The notes beneath the pieces were generated by a model. The model was not told where the DNA came from, searched no databases, and saw only the letters and a list, made by a program, of their open reading frames with translations. This document shows positions 34,314-43,315 of a stretch of 64,000 bases of DNA, piece after piece. The position numbers were made by a program, and so were the translations under genes. Within the stretch, counting starts at the first letter, position 1; the number at the start of each line of letters is the position of its first letter. Origin of the DNA: G965276765 sp965276765 (GTDB taxonomy: Bacteria > Actinomycetota > Acidimicrobiia > Acidimicrobiales > Palsa-688); NCBI GenBank assembly GCA_965276765.1, contig OZ255627.1:2480001-2544000 (forward strand), written 5' to 3'.

Positions 34314-34820
34314 TTAGTGCTTTTGTTGGTACCCACGACCGGACGGCCCTACACGTCCTTCGCCGAATTGATGAGGCGAACTTGTTGCGGTCAGGACGAC
34401 GTGGCGGCCAAGCATGTCGGGACCGTCGGCGCGCCGACATTGGGCGTCGACCGCGTCGGTCACAGTGTCGTGGAGCGCCAAGAGCGTGTCCAGGCCGGTC
34501 AGGGCAAACACTCTGCGGGGCAGCGGCTGGCTGCAGGCCACGTCCAGCCGGGCGTGGTCGGCCACGGCCCGCCGGTGGGCGAGTACCAGTGCCCCCAAGC
34601 CAGACGCGTCCAAGAAGCCCACCTCGGTCAGGTCACAGACCAGCCGGGTGACACCGCAGTCGAGCGCGGTGACCAAGGTCTCGGACAGCTGGGCGGTGGT
34701 AGCCATGTCGACTTCCCCGCTGACTGACACCACCGTCGAGTCGCCGCTGCTCCACACGGCAAGATCGAAGCCCCCCATCGCATCGATTGCGGCTATCTGC
34801 TGGGTCATCGCCATGGGCAC
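34314..34820 (-). CDS. STAS-domain anti-sigma factor antagonist
   Basis: A 168-residue protein from ATG 34820. STAS core: DSTVVSVSGEVDMATTAQLS and TRLVCDLTEVGFLDASGLGA, with Ser in the DASGLG motif available for phosphorylation by an anti-sigma kinase, as in SpoIIAA/RsbV. The C-terminal 45 residues are outside the domain. No cognate kinase or sigma factor is in the window. Confidence 0.85.
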   Translation of the reverse strand: MPMAMTQQIAAIDAMGGFDLAVWSSGDSTVVSVSGEVDMATTAQLSETLVTALDCGVTRLVCDLTEVGFLDASGLGALVLAHRRAVADHARLDVACSQPLPRRVFALTGLDTLLALHDTVTDAVDAQCRRADGPDMLGRHVVLTATSSPHQFGEGRVGPSGRGYQQKH

Positions 34821-35298
34821 CTCTCGTCGTCATGCGAGCTATACCGGGCCGCTGAGCGTGGCCTTGCCACCGGGACGCCGAGCGATCGGGCCGCTGCGTC
34901 TGCCGATGACCGCCACAACCGTCTATGCCCACCTTCAAGGTTCGCTCCGGGCACGTCGCCCCCGTCACACGAAACCCTCGCTGTAAAAGGTGCCTCAATG
35001 CTATCGCTGGCAGGAGGCCGAGATAAGACATATTGGGACTCGAATTGAGACCTCTTTCGGCAGGTCGGGGTTGGGCGGGTCTGGCGGGTCGAATGTGGGT
35101 TTATGGATCGTCCGGTCGGGGAAACGACGCTTACGTGCTCGACGATCAGGTCACGGTAGTGATCGCAACTGGACCCCTCGGAGACCGGATTTGGTCCCGT
35201 CGATCCGAACCGGTCTGATGTCGCCGCTCCTGGCACCAGCGGACCGGGCGACCGCGGCGGGCCGGGTCGTCGGGCCAGCCTCTTGCTCTGGGACACCC
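34821..35298. other. About 480 bp without a supportable gene
   Basis: It includes the upstream region of the STAS gene on the left and of the MFS remnant on the right. Short frames have no domain match. Stretches rich in TCG/CGA repeats near 35150-35200 look non-coding. Confidence 0.4.
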
Positions 35299-35630
35299 AT
35301 GAGCCAGCCCAAGCCGCTGAGCTCGGACCGCTGGCGCCGGCTGATGGCCCCTGGTTTTCATCACCTACAGCTTCGCCTACATCGACCGCTCCAACTACTC
35401 GATCGGCGCCGCCGGCGGCCCGCAACACGCCCTGGGTATCACCTCCGGGCAGTCGGCCTGCTCGGCGGGCTCTTCTTTGTCGGCTATGTCCTCTTCCAGG
35501 TGCCGTCTGCGACCTTCGCCGAGCGGCGCAGCGTCAAACGGCTCATGTTCTGGTCGCTGCTCGTCTGGGGGGTCCTCGCCGCCGCCCAAGGCGTCCTGCC
35601 GACCTTCTCGCTGCTGAGCTTGAGCGTGTC
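35299..35630 (+). pseudogene. MFS transporter, N-terminal fragment with frameshift
   Basis: ATG 35299 gives MSQPKPLSSDRWRRLMA. The frame then breaks near 35345: FITYSFAYIDRSNYSIGAAG is in another frame. It returns near 35445 with LLGGLFFVGYVLFQVPSATFAERRS and LMFWSLLVWGVLAAAQGVLP, the first two or three helices and loop of an anion:cation-symporter-type MFS protein. It ends at the border of a Tn3-transposase-like fragment, so nine helices are missing. Confidence 0.75.
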
Positions 35631-35637
35631 CCGGCTC

Positions 35638-35780
35638 CCGTTCAAGCGGATCAACAAGGTCAAGCTGTACCGTCCGTCGCCGGCGAGCCCGACGCCTACC
35701 CTCACTTGGCCCCGGCACTCACCCGGCCCATCTGCTGGGACCTGATTGCCCAGCAGTGCGAGACCAATGGGACGATACTC
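35638..35780 (+). pseudogene. Small fragment of a Tn3-family transposase
   Basis: Right after the MFS fragment the codons read FKRINKVKLYRPS and, after a one-base shift, VAGEPDAYPHLAPALTRPIC then WDLIAQQCE. This resembles the K.I..VKLYRP......YP.L...LTRPIDW.LIAQQYDQMVKYA segment of Tn3 TnpA. The fragment stops just before the expected YDQMVKY. It suggests a former Tn3 insertion followed by deletion. Confidence 0.5.
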
Positions 35781-35830
35781 CCGACGGGCCCTTGCTATCG
35801 GCCGTATGCAGGGCGGCTGCTATCAGATGC

Positions 35831-36206
35831 TCAAGACGATGGCTGACCTTGTTGGCCGTTGTTGTCGTTGCTGATTATTTCCGCCTCGCTCAGCGTGGAG
35901 GCTGGTGTGCCGGCCTTGGCGTGCCGGCGTCGCCATAGGTGGCGACCGATCTGAGCGGCGGTGAGCACCAGGATGGCGATCACCACGTAGATCAGGTAGC
36001 GGCTGATGGTGGTGTACACGGCATCGATGTGACTGCCGGCGACGTAGCCGACGGTGATCCATACGCCAACCCACAGGAACGCTCCCAGCGTGTTGTAGGC
36101 GGCAAACCTCAGCCAGCGCATCTTGGTGATCCCAGCGATGATGCCGTTGGCCTGGCGTAGCCCTTCGATAAAGCGGGCCACGGTAACCACCTTGCCGCCG
36201 TGGCGT
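35831..36206 (-). pseudogene. DedA-family membrane protein, C-terminal part (interrupted)
   Basis: On the minus strand, coming out of the IS21-type element, the frame reads RHGGKVVTVARFIEGLRQANGIIAGI, then MRWLRFAAYNTLGAFLWVGV and two more helices, to TGA 35831. The (F/A)RF.P..R...G..AG...M motif is the DedA/VTT core. Together with 38967-39301 it forms one gene of about 235 residues. DedA proteins act in lipid-carrier recycling and membrane homeostasis. Confidence 0.88.
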
Positions 36207-36293
36207 TGTCGCGGATCGCGGAAAATGTAGGTGGGCGATCACCGAAAATGTAGGTGCGTCCGAGGGCCGTGGGTGGCTGGGGTTGATAGTAGA

Positions 36294-36659
36294 TCAGCGG
36301 CTGGCGATCACCTCCTGACCGACAAGCTCGACCACGGCGACTGGGTCCCCGCACGAGGGGCATTCGCCCCCGAGCCCGACACGGCGCATCCAGGTGTTGC
36401 ACGTCTCGCAGTGCTGTTCGCCGAGGGCCCTGTCGCCGCATGTGTCGCATTCGTAGACGGTGATCGGCCGGCGGGGCTGGGTTTTGGGCACGGTGACGGT
36501 TGTTCGACCGGTGTCACGTCGCCGGCGGTAGGCGGCGGCCCGGCACGCGTCGGAACAGTATTTCTGGCGGCCGGTCGGGACGAAGGCGTGCTGGCAGATG
36601 GGGCAGTGCATCGTGACGGGATCGTGACAAGACGGGGCGGCCGGTTGGTAGCCGGTCAC
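36294..36659 (-). CDS. Zinc-ribbon protein, third gene of the IS21-type element
   Basis: GTG 36659 overlaps the istB stop in GTGA. The 121-residue product has three Cys pairs: HCPICQHAF with QKYCSDACRAAAYRRRRD, then YECDTCGDRALGEQHCETC and GECPSCGDP. The first unit looks like a small treble-clef zinc finger, the rest like zinc ribbons. Standard IS21 elements have only istA and istB. A DNA-binding accessory or regulator is possible; nothing shows it directly. Confidence 0.78.
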   Translation of the reverse strand: MTGYQPAAPSCHDPVTMHCPICQHAFVPTGRQKYCSDACRAAAYRRRRDTGRTTVTVPKTQPRRPITVYECDTCGDRALGEQHCETCNTWMRRVGLGGECPSCGDPVAVVELVGQEVIASR

Positions 36660-37441
36660 GATCCCGCCACCGCCTTTCGGGTGGCGTCGGCACGCGCCCG
36701 GTGGCTGCGCATCCGGTAGCTGTCGCCGTCGATGTTGATCACGATGCTGCGGTGCAGCAGACGGTCCAACATGGCGGCGGCGACCATCGGGTCGTCGTTG
36801 AAGACCTTGCCCCACGAAGCGATCCCGAGATTGGTCGTGAGAGCGATACTCCCCTTCAGGTATCTCTGGCTCACAACCTGGAACAGGGCGGAGGCGGCCT
36901 CGGCGGGAAGAGGGAGGTAGCCGACCTCGTCAACGATGAGCAGGCGCGGTCCGGCGTAGAAGCGCATGGTCGTCGCCCACCGCCCCTCCAGCGCAGCTCG
37001 ATGGCAGCGGGCTGCGAGCTCGGCCGCGGTGGTGTAGTAGACCCGCATCCCTGCGGCCACCGCAGCATGCCCGAGCCCGACGGCGAGCATCGTCTTGCCG
37101 ACGCCTGGCGGGCCGATCAGCAACACGTTGGTGGCGTCCTCCACGAAACGTAGGGTGCCAAGCTCGGCGATCAGCTTGGGGTCGACCGAGGGCTGGGCGG
37201 AGAAGTCGAAGTCGGCGAGGGTGAACGGCGAGGGCAGCGAGGCGAAGCGAGCCAGACTGGCCCGGCGACGCTCGTCTGTGGCGTCGACCTCGATGGCCAG
37301 CAGCCGTTCGAGGAACGCCTGGTTGGACCACTTGGCGCCGATCGCCTCGTCGAGCAGGCCCGGCAGGGCCTCGGCCGCCGCGCCCATGCGCAGGAACGCC
37401 AGGTGGGCGCGGAGCCGCTGGTAGTCGGAACTGACGCTCAT
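36656..37441 (-). CDS. istB: IS21-type transposition helper ATPase (IstB)
   Basis: A 261-residue AAA+ protein: Walker A is LLIGPPGVGKTMLA, Walker B is LLIVDEVGYLP, sensor region SIALTTNLGIASWGKVF, and ending DGDSYRMRSHRARA. The start GTG/ATG at 37441 overlaps the istA stop by four bases. Sequence differs strongly from the IstB at 14080, so the two elements belong to different IS21 subgroups. Confidence 0.92.
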   Translation of the reverse strand: MSVSSDYQRLRAHLAFLRMGAAAEALPGLLDEAIGAKWSNQAFLERLLAIEVDATDERRRASLARFASLPSPFTLADFDFSAQPSVDPKLIAELGTLRFVEDATNVLLIGPPGVGKTMLAVGLGHAAVAAGMRVYYTTAAELAARCHRAALEGRWATTMRFYAGPRLLIVDEVGYLPLPAEAASALFQVVSQRYLKGSIALTTNLGIASWGKVFNDDPMVAAAMLDRLLHRSIVINIDGDSYRMRSHRARADATRKAVAGS

Positions 37442-38808
37442 GCCGGCACCTCGCCGCCACAGACCTCCACGCAGCCGGGGAAGGCCAGGCGGATAACCTC
37501 GGCCATGCCGGCGAGGTCCACGGATGGCTCGGCGTCGTGGGCGCCCATCAGCTTGGCTCGCTCCGCGACGGCGGCCGCCCCCGGCGGGCGGTTCTCCTTG
37601 CGGTCACACGGTCGTGCCGAGCTGAACTGGCCCAGCACGACGGTCTCGAGGGCGTCACGATGCGCGGCGGTGCGCACCATCGTCCCCGAGCCGGCCGGGG
37701 CCAGGCTGTGAGTGACGAGCAGCGCCCCGGCGGGGCTGACGACATCGAGCGTGGCGGTCCCCAGGCGATGGCGCAGGGTCATCGTCGCGCCCGCCAGGCC
37801 CGGGGCCACCGAGTAGCGGTTGCCCCGGAAGGCGACGGTGGCTTGGTGATCGACCGGCGCGGCCACCTCGATCGTGGCCGGAAAAGGTATGGCCGGCAAC
37901 GCCGCCAACGGCTCGGCCTCGGCCAGCTCGCCCACGCTCGGCCAGCGCGGCCGGCTCCCATCGCCGGGCGGGTCGGTGATCCGTGACGGGCTGCGCAGCC
38001 GAGCATCACCGGTTGTCGACCAGAACCGCTCCAGGCTCACCTGGGCCGCCTCGGGCGACTCCGCGGCCAAGCTGCGCCACCACCGCCCCGTCGCGTAACG
38101 CACCGCGGCCTCCACCGAACCCTTGCGGTTACCCCGTCGCGGCGGGCAAGGCACAACCGTGGCACCGTAATGCTTGGCCACCGGGGCGAAGCTGGCCTGC
38201 ACATCGGAACTGCCCGGCACGATCACCGTCGCCATCCGGTCCACCCGCCAGCGTCGGGCCGTGCCGCCCAGCCGGCGCAGCACGCCGTCCATGGCTTCGA
38301 TCAGATGGGGCTGGTCCATGCTCGAGGCGATGACCCCGCGGGTGCGACCCGAATGGGGCAACGTCCCCAACAACACGTAGCCGATCCCGCCCCACGGCGC
38401 CCGGCGCCGCTCGAACCAGTCCCATTGGATCTCCTCGCCCGGTGGGTGGGCGATCTCGATCGTGTCGCGGCTGGCGACCCCGTCGCACGCCTCGCAGTGT
38501 GGACGCAGCCCCGCCACTCGCAACTGGCGGGCGAAGCTCGGATAGCTCCGTTCGTAGCCGACCTGCACCACCTCGTCGAACAGCGCCGACGCCCACACGT
38601 GCGGGTCGTCGACGAAGCGGGCCTTCAGATACGGGACGAACCGTTCCAACGGATCGGGCTCGGCCCGCCGGCGCACGCCCGGCTGACGCCCTTCCAGATA
38701 CGCCTTGACCGTGCGCCAGTCACAACCAATATGGCGGCCGATCGCGACATACGACCAGCCTCGCTTCCTGAGTGCGTAAGCCTCCACGTCTTCTCCCTGT
38801 GTGAGCAT
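37438..38808 (-). CDS. istA: IS21-type DDE transposase (IstA)
   Basis: A 456-residue transposase from ATG 38808. Helix-turn-helix is at LRKRGWSYVAIGRHIGCDWR; the DDE core has EIQWDWFERRRAPW (Asp), WRVDRMATV (Asp) and KGSVEAAVRYATG (Glu); a C-terminal beta domain VAFRGNRYSVAPGLAG follows. Complete and in the expected gene order. Confidence 0.92.
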   Translation of the reverse strand: MLTQGEDVEAYALRKRGWSYVAIGRHIGCDWRTVKAYLEGRQPGVRRRAEPDPLERFVPYLKARFVDDPHVWASALFDEVVQVGYERSYPSFARQLRVAGLRPHCEACDGVASRDTIEIAHPPGEEIQWDWFERRRAPWGGIGYVLLGTLPHSGRTRGVIASSMDQPHLIEAMDGVLRRLGGTARRWRVDRMATVIVPGSSDVQASFAPVAKHYGATVVPCPPRRGNRKGSVEAAVRYATGRWWRSLAAESPEAAQVSLERFWSTTGDARLRSPSRITDPPGDGSRPRWPSVGELAEAEPLAALPAIPFPATIEVAAPVDHQATVAFRGNRYSVAPGLAGATMTLRHRLGTATLDVVSPAGALLVTHSLAPAGSGTMVRTAAHRDALETVVLGQFSSARPCDRKENRPPGAAAVAERAKLMGAHDAEPSVDLAGMAEVIRLAFPGCVEVCGGEVPA

Positions 38809-38966
38809 GAGCCCCGGGGCTCCTTCCTCGACTGAACGGCTTGGACACCGTCAGCAGAGTGGGAGCCCCCAACTCGTTGGTGGACCTTCCACGGGCCCAC
38901 CCAGGGCACTCAGGGACCGACACTTTCAATGATCGAGTTCCTACAGGGTTACGTGATCCTCAACAC

Positions 38967-39301
38967 CGTTCGAAGAAGGCCTCAGCCTTGTCGAGCCGTT
39001 CGGCGGTCAAGAACACGTACTTTCCCCACCGCAGGGCCAGGGGCCGCCCGCCGAGGTGGCCGATGGCGAAGCCGATGTTGTCACCGATGATTGCCGCCAC
39101 CACGGCAATGAGGCCGACCGCCACGATGTTGAGGCGGCCGGCGCCAGCGTAGACGGCGGCGGCGATGAGGACGGTCTCGCCGGGCACGGGGACTCCGAAG
39201 TCCTCTAGCAGCACGAGGCCACCGACTGCGAGATAGCCGTAGTTGTTGAGTACCGGCTCGAGGGTGTGGAACACGCCGGGGAGCATGGGGGTCGAATCCA
39301 T
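38967..39301 (-). pseudogene. DedA-family membrane protein, N-terminal part (interrupted)
   Basis: From ATG 39301 the minus strand encodes LEPVLNNYGYLAVGGLVLLE then DFGVPVPGETVLIAAAVYAG, the signature E...PVPGE of DedA proteins. Next comes VAAIIGDNIGFAIGHLGGRP and EAFFER, where the IS21-type element begins. The rest is at 35831-36206. The ribosome binding site is weak; ATG six codons later is an alternative start. Confidence 0.88.
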
Positions 39302-40083
39302 CTAGCGAACCTGGTTGCTTTCGGTCATTTGGGGTCCCGAGCCGCTTCTACGGGCGCCCCCTGATGTCGAAGGATCTTGGCCATGTTTGTCGGCGACGAG
39401 ATTGGCGGTGCCCTGGATGGACAGGCAATGCACCTCAGCCCCATCCTTCACGTCGTACAGCCTTCCTTCCCGAGTTAGCCCGGATCGAGGATCGATCGAA
39501 ACCATTCCGGGGTGCTGGACCGCGCAGGTCTCGACGGGCGCTAAATGCCCAGTACTGGTCGTCGACAGACCGAACGCACTCGAAGGACCGGCGTCTCGCC
39601 GGCTGGGCCACCGGCCTCTCGGGCGTCCACCAGACGGGGTTGCGTCGCACCGGCAACCACCGCGGCGTGTCGCGACATCGGCGGCGCCGGGACTCAATGG
39701 CCAGCAGATCGTCATCGCCGCCGTGGCTTCCGGCTCGTAGTGTCGCGCCGAGCGCCTCCATACAACAGGCCGTAACGCCGAGCCCGCCCATGCGAACCGG
39801 GTCTGGGCCAGATATACCACCCGGCCGGGCCGACCGCTCGGGCTGGCTTGACGCCGACGTGCACTGGCCCGGTCGGCACGGCTCGCGGCCGCTAGCTGCC
39901 CACCCCGTAGACCGGTCGGACGCCCGGATCCGTGGCGCGGATCGACCGCCTGAATAGCTGTCGGCCCGACTCGACGTGCCCGCTGATAAGGGCACACTCG
40001 GGCAACCCCCGAGAGGGTGCGTGGCCGCAGTCTGGCACTCGGACTGGATCGAAGAATTGAGGTCAAGACCGCCGGGTGGGATG
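39302..40083. other. About 780 bp without a supportable gene
   Basis: Long minus-strand frames exist but read as arginine/serine-rich non-coding sequence. A possible 67-codon frame (ATG about 39508 down to 39302) has DGAEVHCLSIQGTANLVADK, unusual for noise, but no family. CTCGGG-(caacc)-CCCGAG at 39997-40013 is a small hairpin about 70 bp beyond the ClC gene and may be its terminator. Confidence 0.4.
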
Positions 40084-42081
40084 TTACGGGGTTTGGTGGG
40101 GGGGTGTCTTGTTGGATGGACCGGCTGGCGTCGCGGTCGGTTCGGCTGGTCGTGGTGTGACGCGTCGCAGGGTGAGGACTCGTTCGGCGTGCCGTTCTTC
40201 TTCGAGGAGCTTTTGGCGGGCGTGAAGGAGATCGAATTGGGTGATGAGTCCGTCGAGATGGCTGGCGTCGGCGCGGTCGACGACGGGGATGACGCCGATC
40301 CCGTGGGCGGCCATGCGGTCGGCGACACCGCGGAGTATCTCGTCAGGGTGGGCGGCTGCAACCGGGTCGATCATGGCTGCGCTGACCTGTTGTTGGGGAT
40401 CGTCTCGACCTGCGAGCACGGCGGACCAGGGTAGGACGCCGACGAGGTGGTCTCCATCGTCGAGTACCGGGTAGAGCCGTTGGCGTCGCTGGGGTGATCC
40501 TTCGGTGAGTGCCTGGTAGAGGTCGGCGAGCTTTCTGGTCGGTTCGACGGTGTAGACGTCGCTGTCCATGACTTCGCGCACGAAGGTTGCCTCGAGGGGG
40601 TCGACGGCGTACTCGCGCATGACGTGGAAGCCTCTGCGTGCGACCTTCTCGGTCAGGATTGACCGTTTGAGGATGAGAACACTGACCAGGTGCGAGATCG
40701 TGGCCGCTACGAGCAGGGCGAGCAGACTGTTCTGGTCGTGGGTGAGCTCGAAGGCGAAGATGATGGCGGTGAACGGGGATCGCGTGACCCCGCCGAGGGC
40801 TCCGGCCATACCGAGGAGTGCCCATACGCCTAGAGACGCGCCCGGAAGGACGTGGCCGAGGACTCCGCCGAGCGCGGCGCCCATCATCAGGATGGGGGCG
40901 AGGATGCCACCGCTGGTTCCGCCGCCGAGGCCGCCTGACCAGATGGCCAGTTTGACGACGAACAACAAGATGAGGGCGCCGATGCTGAGTTGCCCGAGGA
41001 GTTCGGCGTGGATGGTGTTGTAGCCGACGCCGAGAGCGCGGGGATCGATGAGGCCACCAACGCCGATGATGAGTCCGCCGATTATCGGCCACCACATCCA
41101 GTGGAGATGACCGGTCAGCTTCTTGAAGAGATCTTCGCACTGGTAGACGGCTTGGGTCATGACCCAAGCGGCCAGGCCGGTGGCAATGCCGACCGCCGCC
41201 GCTCCTAGCAGTACGATCCCGCCGAGGGGAGCGTGGCCGGGGACCGGAAAGAGCGGCTGGGGGGAGACGAGTCCCGCGTGGGCCATGACCATTCGAATTC
41301 CGTCCGCGGTGGCGGCGGCGAGGCCGATGAGGACCATGGAGCGGGGTTTGAACTCGAAGGCCAGCAGTTCGACGCCGAATAGGGTGGCGGCGACTGGGGT
41401 TCCGAACACGGCGCTCATCCCCGCCGCCGCGCCGGCGACGAGCAGGCTCCGGCGTTGGGCGGCGGTGAGATGAAAGAACTGGCCGACAATCGATCCGACG
41501 GCACCGCCGGTGAGGATGATTGGCCCTTCGGCGCCGAACGGCCCGCCTGTGCCGATACTGATGGCGCTCGAGATGGGTTTAAGAATGGCCAGACGGGGCG
41601 CGACCCGGCTGCCGTTGATCAAGATCCGCTCCATGGCCTCGGGGATCCCGTGCCCGCGGATCTGCTCGGACCCGTAGCGGGCCATCAGCCCAACGATCAG
41701 GCCACCCCCGATCGGGATCACGACAGCAATCCAACCGAGAGTGTTGGCGTTGGGCGAAACTAGATGGACGCTGAGGCGCTGGTAGTAGAAGAGATTGGTG
41801 AAGAACCCGATCATGTCCAACAACGCGAGCGAAATGCCGGCCCCGAGGGCTCCCACCCCGACCGAGAGGGGTACGAGCCACAGGATCGCCGGCGTGGTGG
41901 TGAAATCGCCCAGCCCCCGCTCGGCGGTTTCTGGCGGCCGCCGGTCGGGACCGAGGTAGGTCGAAGCGGTGTCGGGTGAGACGACCGCTGGTACGTCGTG
42001 GATGGCGGTTTTCTCGGTTCGGGGTTGGCCGCCGGGGTCCGCAGCGCTCGCTGGTTTGGGTCTCGCCTCGGGTTCGTTCAT
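40084..42081 (-). CDS. ClC-family chloride channel/H+ antiporter with C-terminal CBS domains
   Basis: A 665-residue membrane protein. ClC motifs: RGHGIPEAM (GSGIP type), GTGGPFGAEGPIIL (G-x-E-G-P with the gating Glu) and GGGTSGGILAPILMMGA. About 10-12 helices span residues 65-470. The cytosolic end has two CBS modules (VREVMDSDVYTVEPTRKLAD; SAAMIDPVAAAHPDEILRGV), then a Pro/Thr tail. The N-terminal 60 residues are disordered. The conserved proton Glu is not certain, so channel or exchanger is open. It is divergent from the MarR-DUF488 gene with 76 bp between. Confidence 0.92.
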   Translation of the reverse strand: MNEPEARPKPASAADPGGQPRTEKTAIHDVPAVVSPDTASTYLGPDRRPPETAERGLGDFTTTPAILWLVPLSVGVGALGAGISLALLDMIGFFTNLFYYQRLSVHLVSPNANTLGWIAVVIPIGGGLIVGLMARYGSEQIRGHGIPEAMERILINGSRVAPRLAILKPISSAISIGTGGPFGAEGPIILTGGAVGSIVGQFFHLTAAQRRSLLVAGAAAGMSAVFGTPVAATLFGVELLAFEFKPRSMVLIGLAAATADGIRMVMAHAGLVSPQPLFPVPGHAPLGGIVLLGAAAVGIATGLAAWVMTQAVYQCEDLFKKLTGHLHWMWWPIIGGLIIGVGGLIDPRALGVGYNTIHAELLGQLSIGALILLFVVKLAIWSGGLGGGTSGGILAPILMMGAALGGVLGHVLPGASLGVWALLGMAGALGGVTRSPFTAIIFAFELTHDQNSLLALLVAATISHLVSVLILKRSILTEKVARRGFHVMREYAVDPLEATFVREVMDSDVYTVEPTRKLADLYQALTEGSPQRRQRLYPVLDDGDHLVGVLPWSAVLAGRDDPQQQVSAAMIDPVAAAHPDEILRGVADRMAAHGIGVIPVVDRADASHLDGLITQFDLLHARQKLLEEERHAERVLTLRRVTPRPAEPTATPAGPSNKTPPHQTP

Positions 42082-42157
42082 GCCAGCTCGCCTTGAAGCG
42101 CGCCGCAGCTCTTGCTCAGAGAAAAATTCATCGCGTCAGGATGGTATCGTAGGAAGA

Positions 42158-42973
42158 GTGAGCTTGTCTGATGAGGTGTACGCGCAGCTACTGGCGCTCC
42201 GGAAGGGGCTGCGCCACTTCGAACACTGGAGCGAGCAGCAGGCTCTTGCGGCCGGCCTGACTCCAGCCCACCATCAGCTCCTTCTCGCCATACGGGGTCA
42301 CAACGAACCACGAGGTCCGACCGTCGGCGAGGTGGCCGACGACCTGTTCCTACGCCACCACAGCACCGTCGGCCTCATCGACCGCGCCGACGAGGCAGGC
42401 CTCGTCACCCGGACCCGGGACGACGACGACCATCGCGTCGTTCGTTTGCACCTCACCAAGACCGGCGCCGAACGGCTCGAGGCCCTCTCGGCCCTCCACC
42501 TCGAAGAGATCGAACGACTCGGCCCCTCGCTTGCCGCCACGTCCGAGGGCCTAGGCCCGGTCCAACGAGCCCAGGGCCGGCCTGGATTGGACGCGTCACG
42601 CTTCGGACAGTCGGGCCCCGTCAAGGTCCGTTTTGCCGGCGTTTACGACGAGGTCGACGGGAAAGCCCACCGGGTGTTAGTCGATCGGAGCTGGCCGCGC
42701 GGACTGGACCGGTCCGTATTTCCCTTCGAGGCTTGGGCCAAAGACGTCGCCCCCAGCGCAGCATTACGTCGGTGGTACAGCGGTCGGCCGGAACGATTCG
42801 ACGAGTTCGCCCGTCGCTACCGTGACGAGCTAAGGGATGGCCCACCTCGAAGAGCGCTAGAGGACCTGTATCACCAAGCCATCGAGACCGACACCGTGCT
42901 GCTCACCGCGACCAAGAACGTCGAATTGTCAGGTGCGGCCGTGCTGAAAGACGTTCTATCCTTGCCGGGATAG
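42158..42973 (+). CDS. MarR regulator fused to a DUF488 domain
   Basis: A 271-residue protein from GTG 42158 (AGGAAG upstream). Residues 1-145 are a MarR winged helix: AGLTPAHHQLLLAIRGHNEP, PTVGEVADDLFLRHHSTVGL and RTRDDDDHRVVRLHLTKTGA. Residues 160-271 are DUF488: VDRSWPRGLDRSVFPFEAWA, RRWYSGRPERFDEFARRYRD and TVLLTATKNVELSGA. DUF488 proteins occur with stress and halide/acid functions but their reaction is unknown. It may sense a ligand through DUF488 and control the divergent ClC gene. A frameshift-made fusion is possible but the linker reads smoothly. Confidence 0.85.
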   Translation: MSLSDEVYAQLLALRKGLRHFEHWSEQQALAAGLTPAHHQLLLAIRGHNEPRGPTVGEVADDLFLRHHSTVGLIDRADEAGLVTRTRDDDDHRVVRLHLTKTGAERLEALSALHLEEIERLGPSLAATSEGLGPVQRAQGRPGLDASRFGQSGPVKVRFAGVYDEVDGKAHRVLVDRSWPRGLDRSVFPFEAWAKDVAPSAALRRWYSGRPERFDEFARRYRDELRDGPPRRALEDLYHQAIETDTVLLTATKNVELSGAAVLKDVLSLPG

Positions 42974-43010
42974 AGGAATCCGAGACACACGGAGGAGGGC
43001 CTTTCCTGGC

Positions 43011-43280
43011 CTAATGACGCGGCATGACTCGTCGCCTATCCGATCCCTGCGCGACGTCGACGTGATGTAACGCGTAGAGCGGGTGAAGCAATCGGCCGTG
43101 ACGACAGTAGCCGCAGGACCGCAACGGCTCGGCTGGCGACGTAACGCCGAGACGTCCGCAGCGGTCGCACGGCACGAAGCGCACGGCACCAATGACCCCC
43201 AACAGACCGGCGTAAGCCGCGAGCACCGTGACGACCGCCAGCGCAGCAACAAGAACACATACCACAACTTCGATGGTCAT
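43011..43280 (-). CDS. Small membrane protein with a zinc-knuckle-like tail
   Basis: From ATG 43280 (GGGAAGG upstream) an 89-residue protein: one or two N-terminal helices (VVVCVLVAALAVVTVLAAYA, GLLGVIGAV), then CDRCGRLGVTSPAEPLRSCGYCRH, a C-x2-C...C-x2-C zinc-ribbon-like motif, and a short basic tail. No family name. It points away from the MarR-DUF488 gene end. Confidence 0.65.
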   Translation of the reverse strand: MTIEVVVCVLVAALAVVTVLAAYAGLLGVIGAVRFVPCDRCGRLGVTSPAEPLRSCGYCRHGRLLHPLYALHHVDVAQGSDRRRVMPRH

Positions 43281-43315
43281 CAGATCGCTCACCTTCCCTC
43301 AAATCGCTTCGTATA

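Larger units (their letters stand above)
36208..38966 (-). mobile_element. IS21-family element with an additional zinc-ribbon gene, inside dedA
   Basis: The roughly 2.76-kb element carries istA, istB and a third small gene, all in four-base overlaps. Ends: TGTCGCGGATCGCG at 36207 and TGTTGAGGATCACG read inward from 38965. CGTT occurs at 36204-36207 and 38967-38970 and is the probable 4-bp target duplication; assignment is ambiguous by one base at each end. The left end also has a repeated GAAAATGTAGGTG motif (36221 and 36243 areas). Removing it rejoins the DedA reading frame F-F-E-R-H-G-G-K. All three genes look intact. Confidence 0.88.

Noticed and set aside
39302..40066. Minus-strand frame of 254 codons downstream of dedA
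   Set aside because: Low complexity, no start signal and no domain; only the last 67 codons look slightly protein-like.
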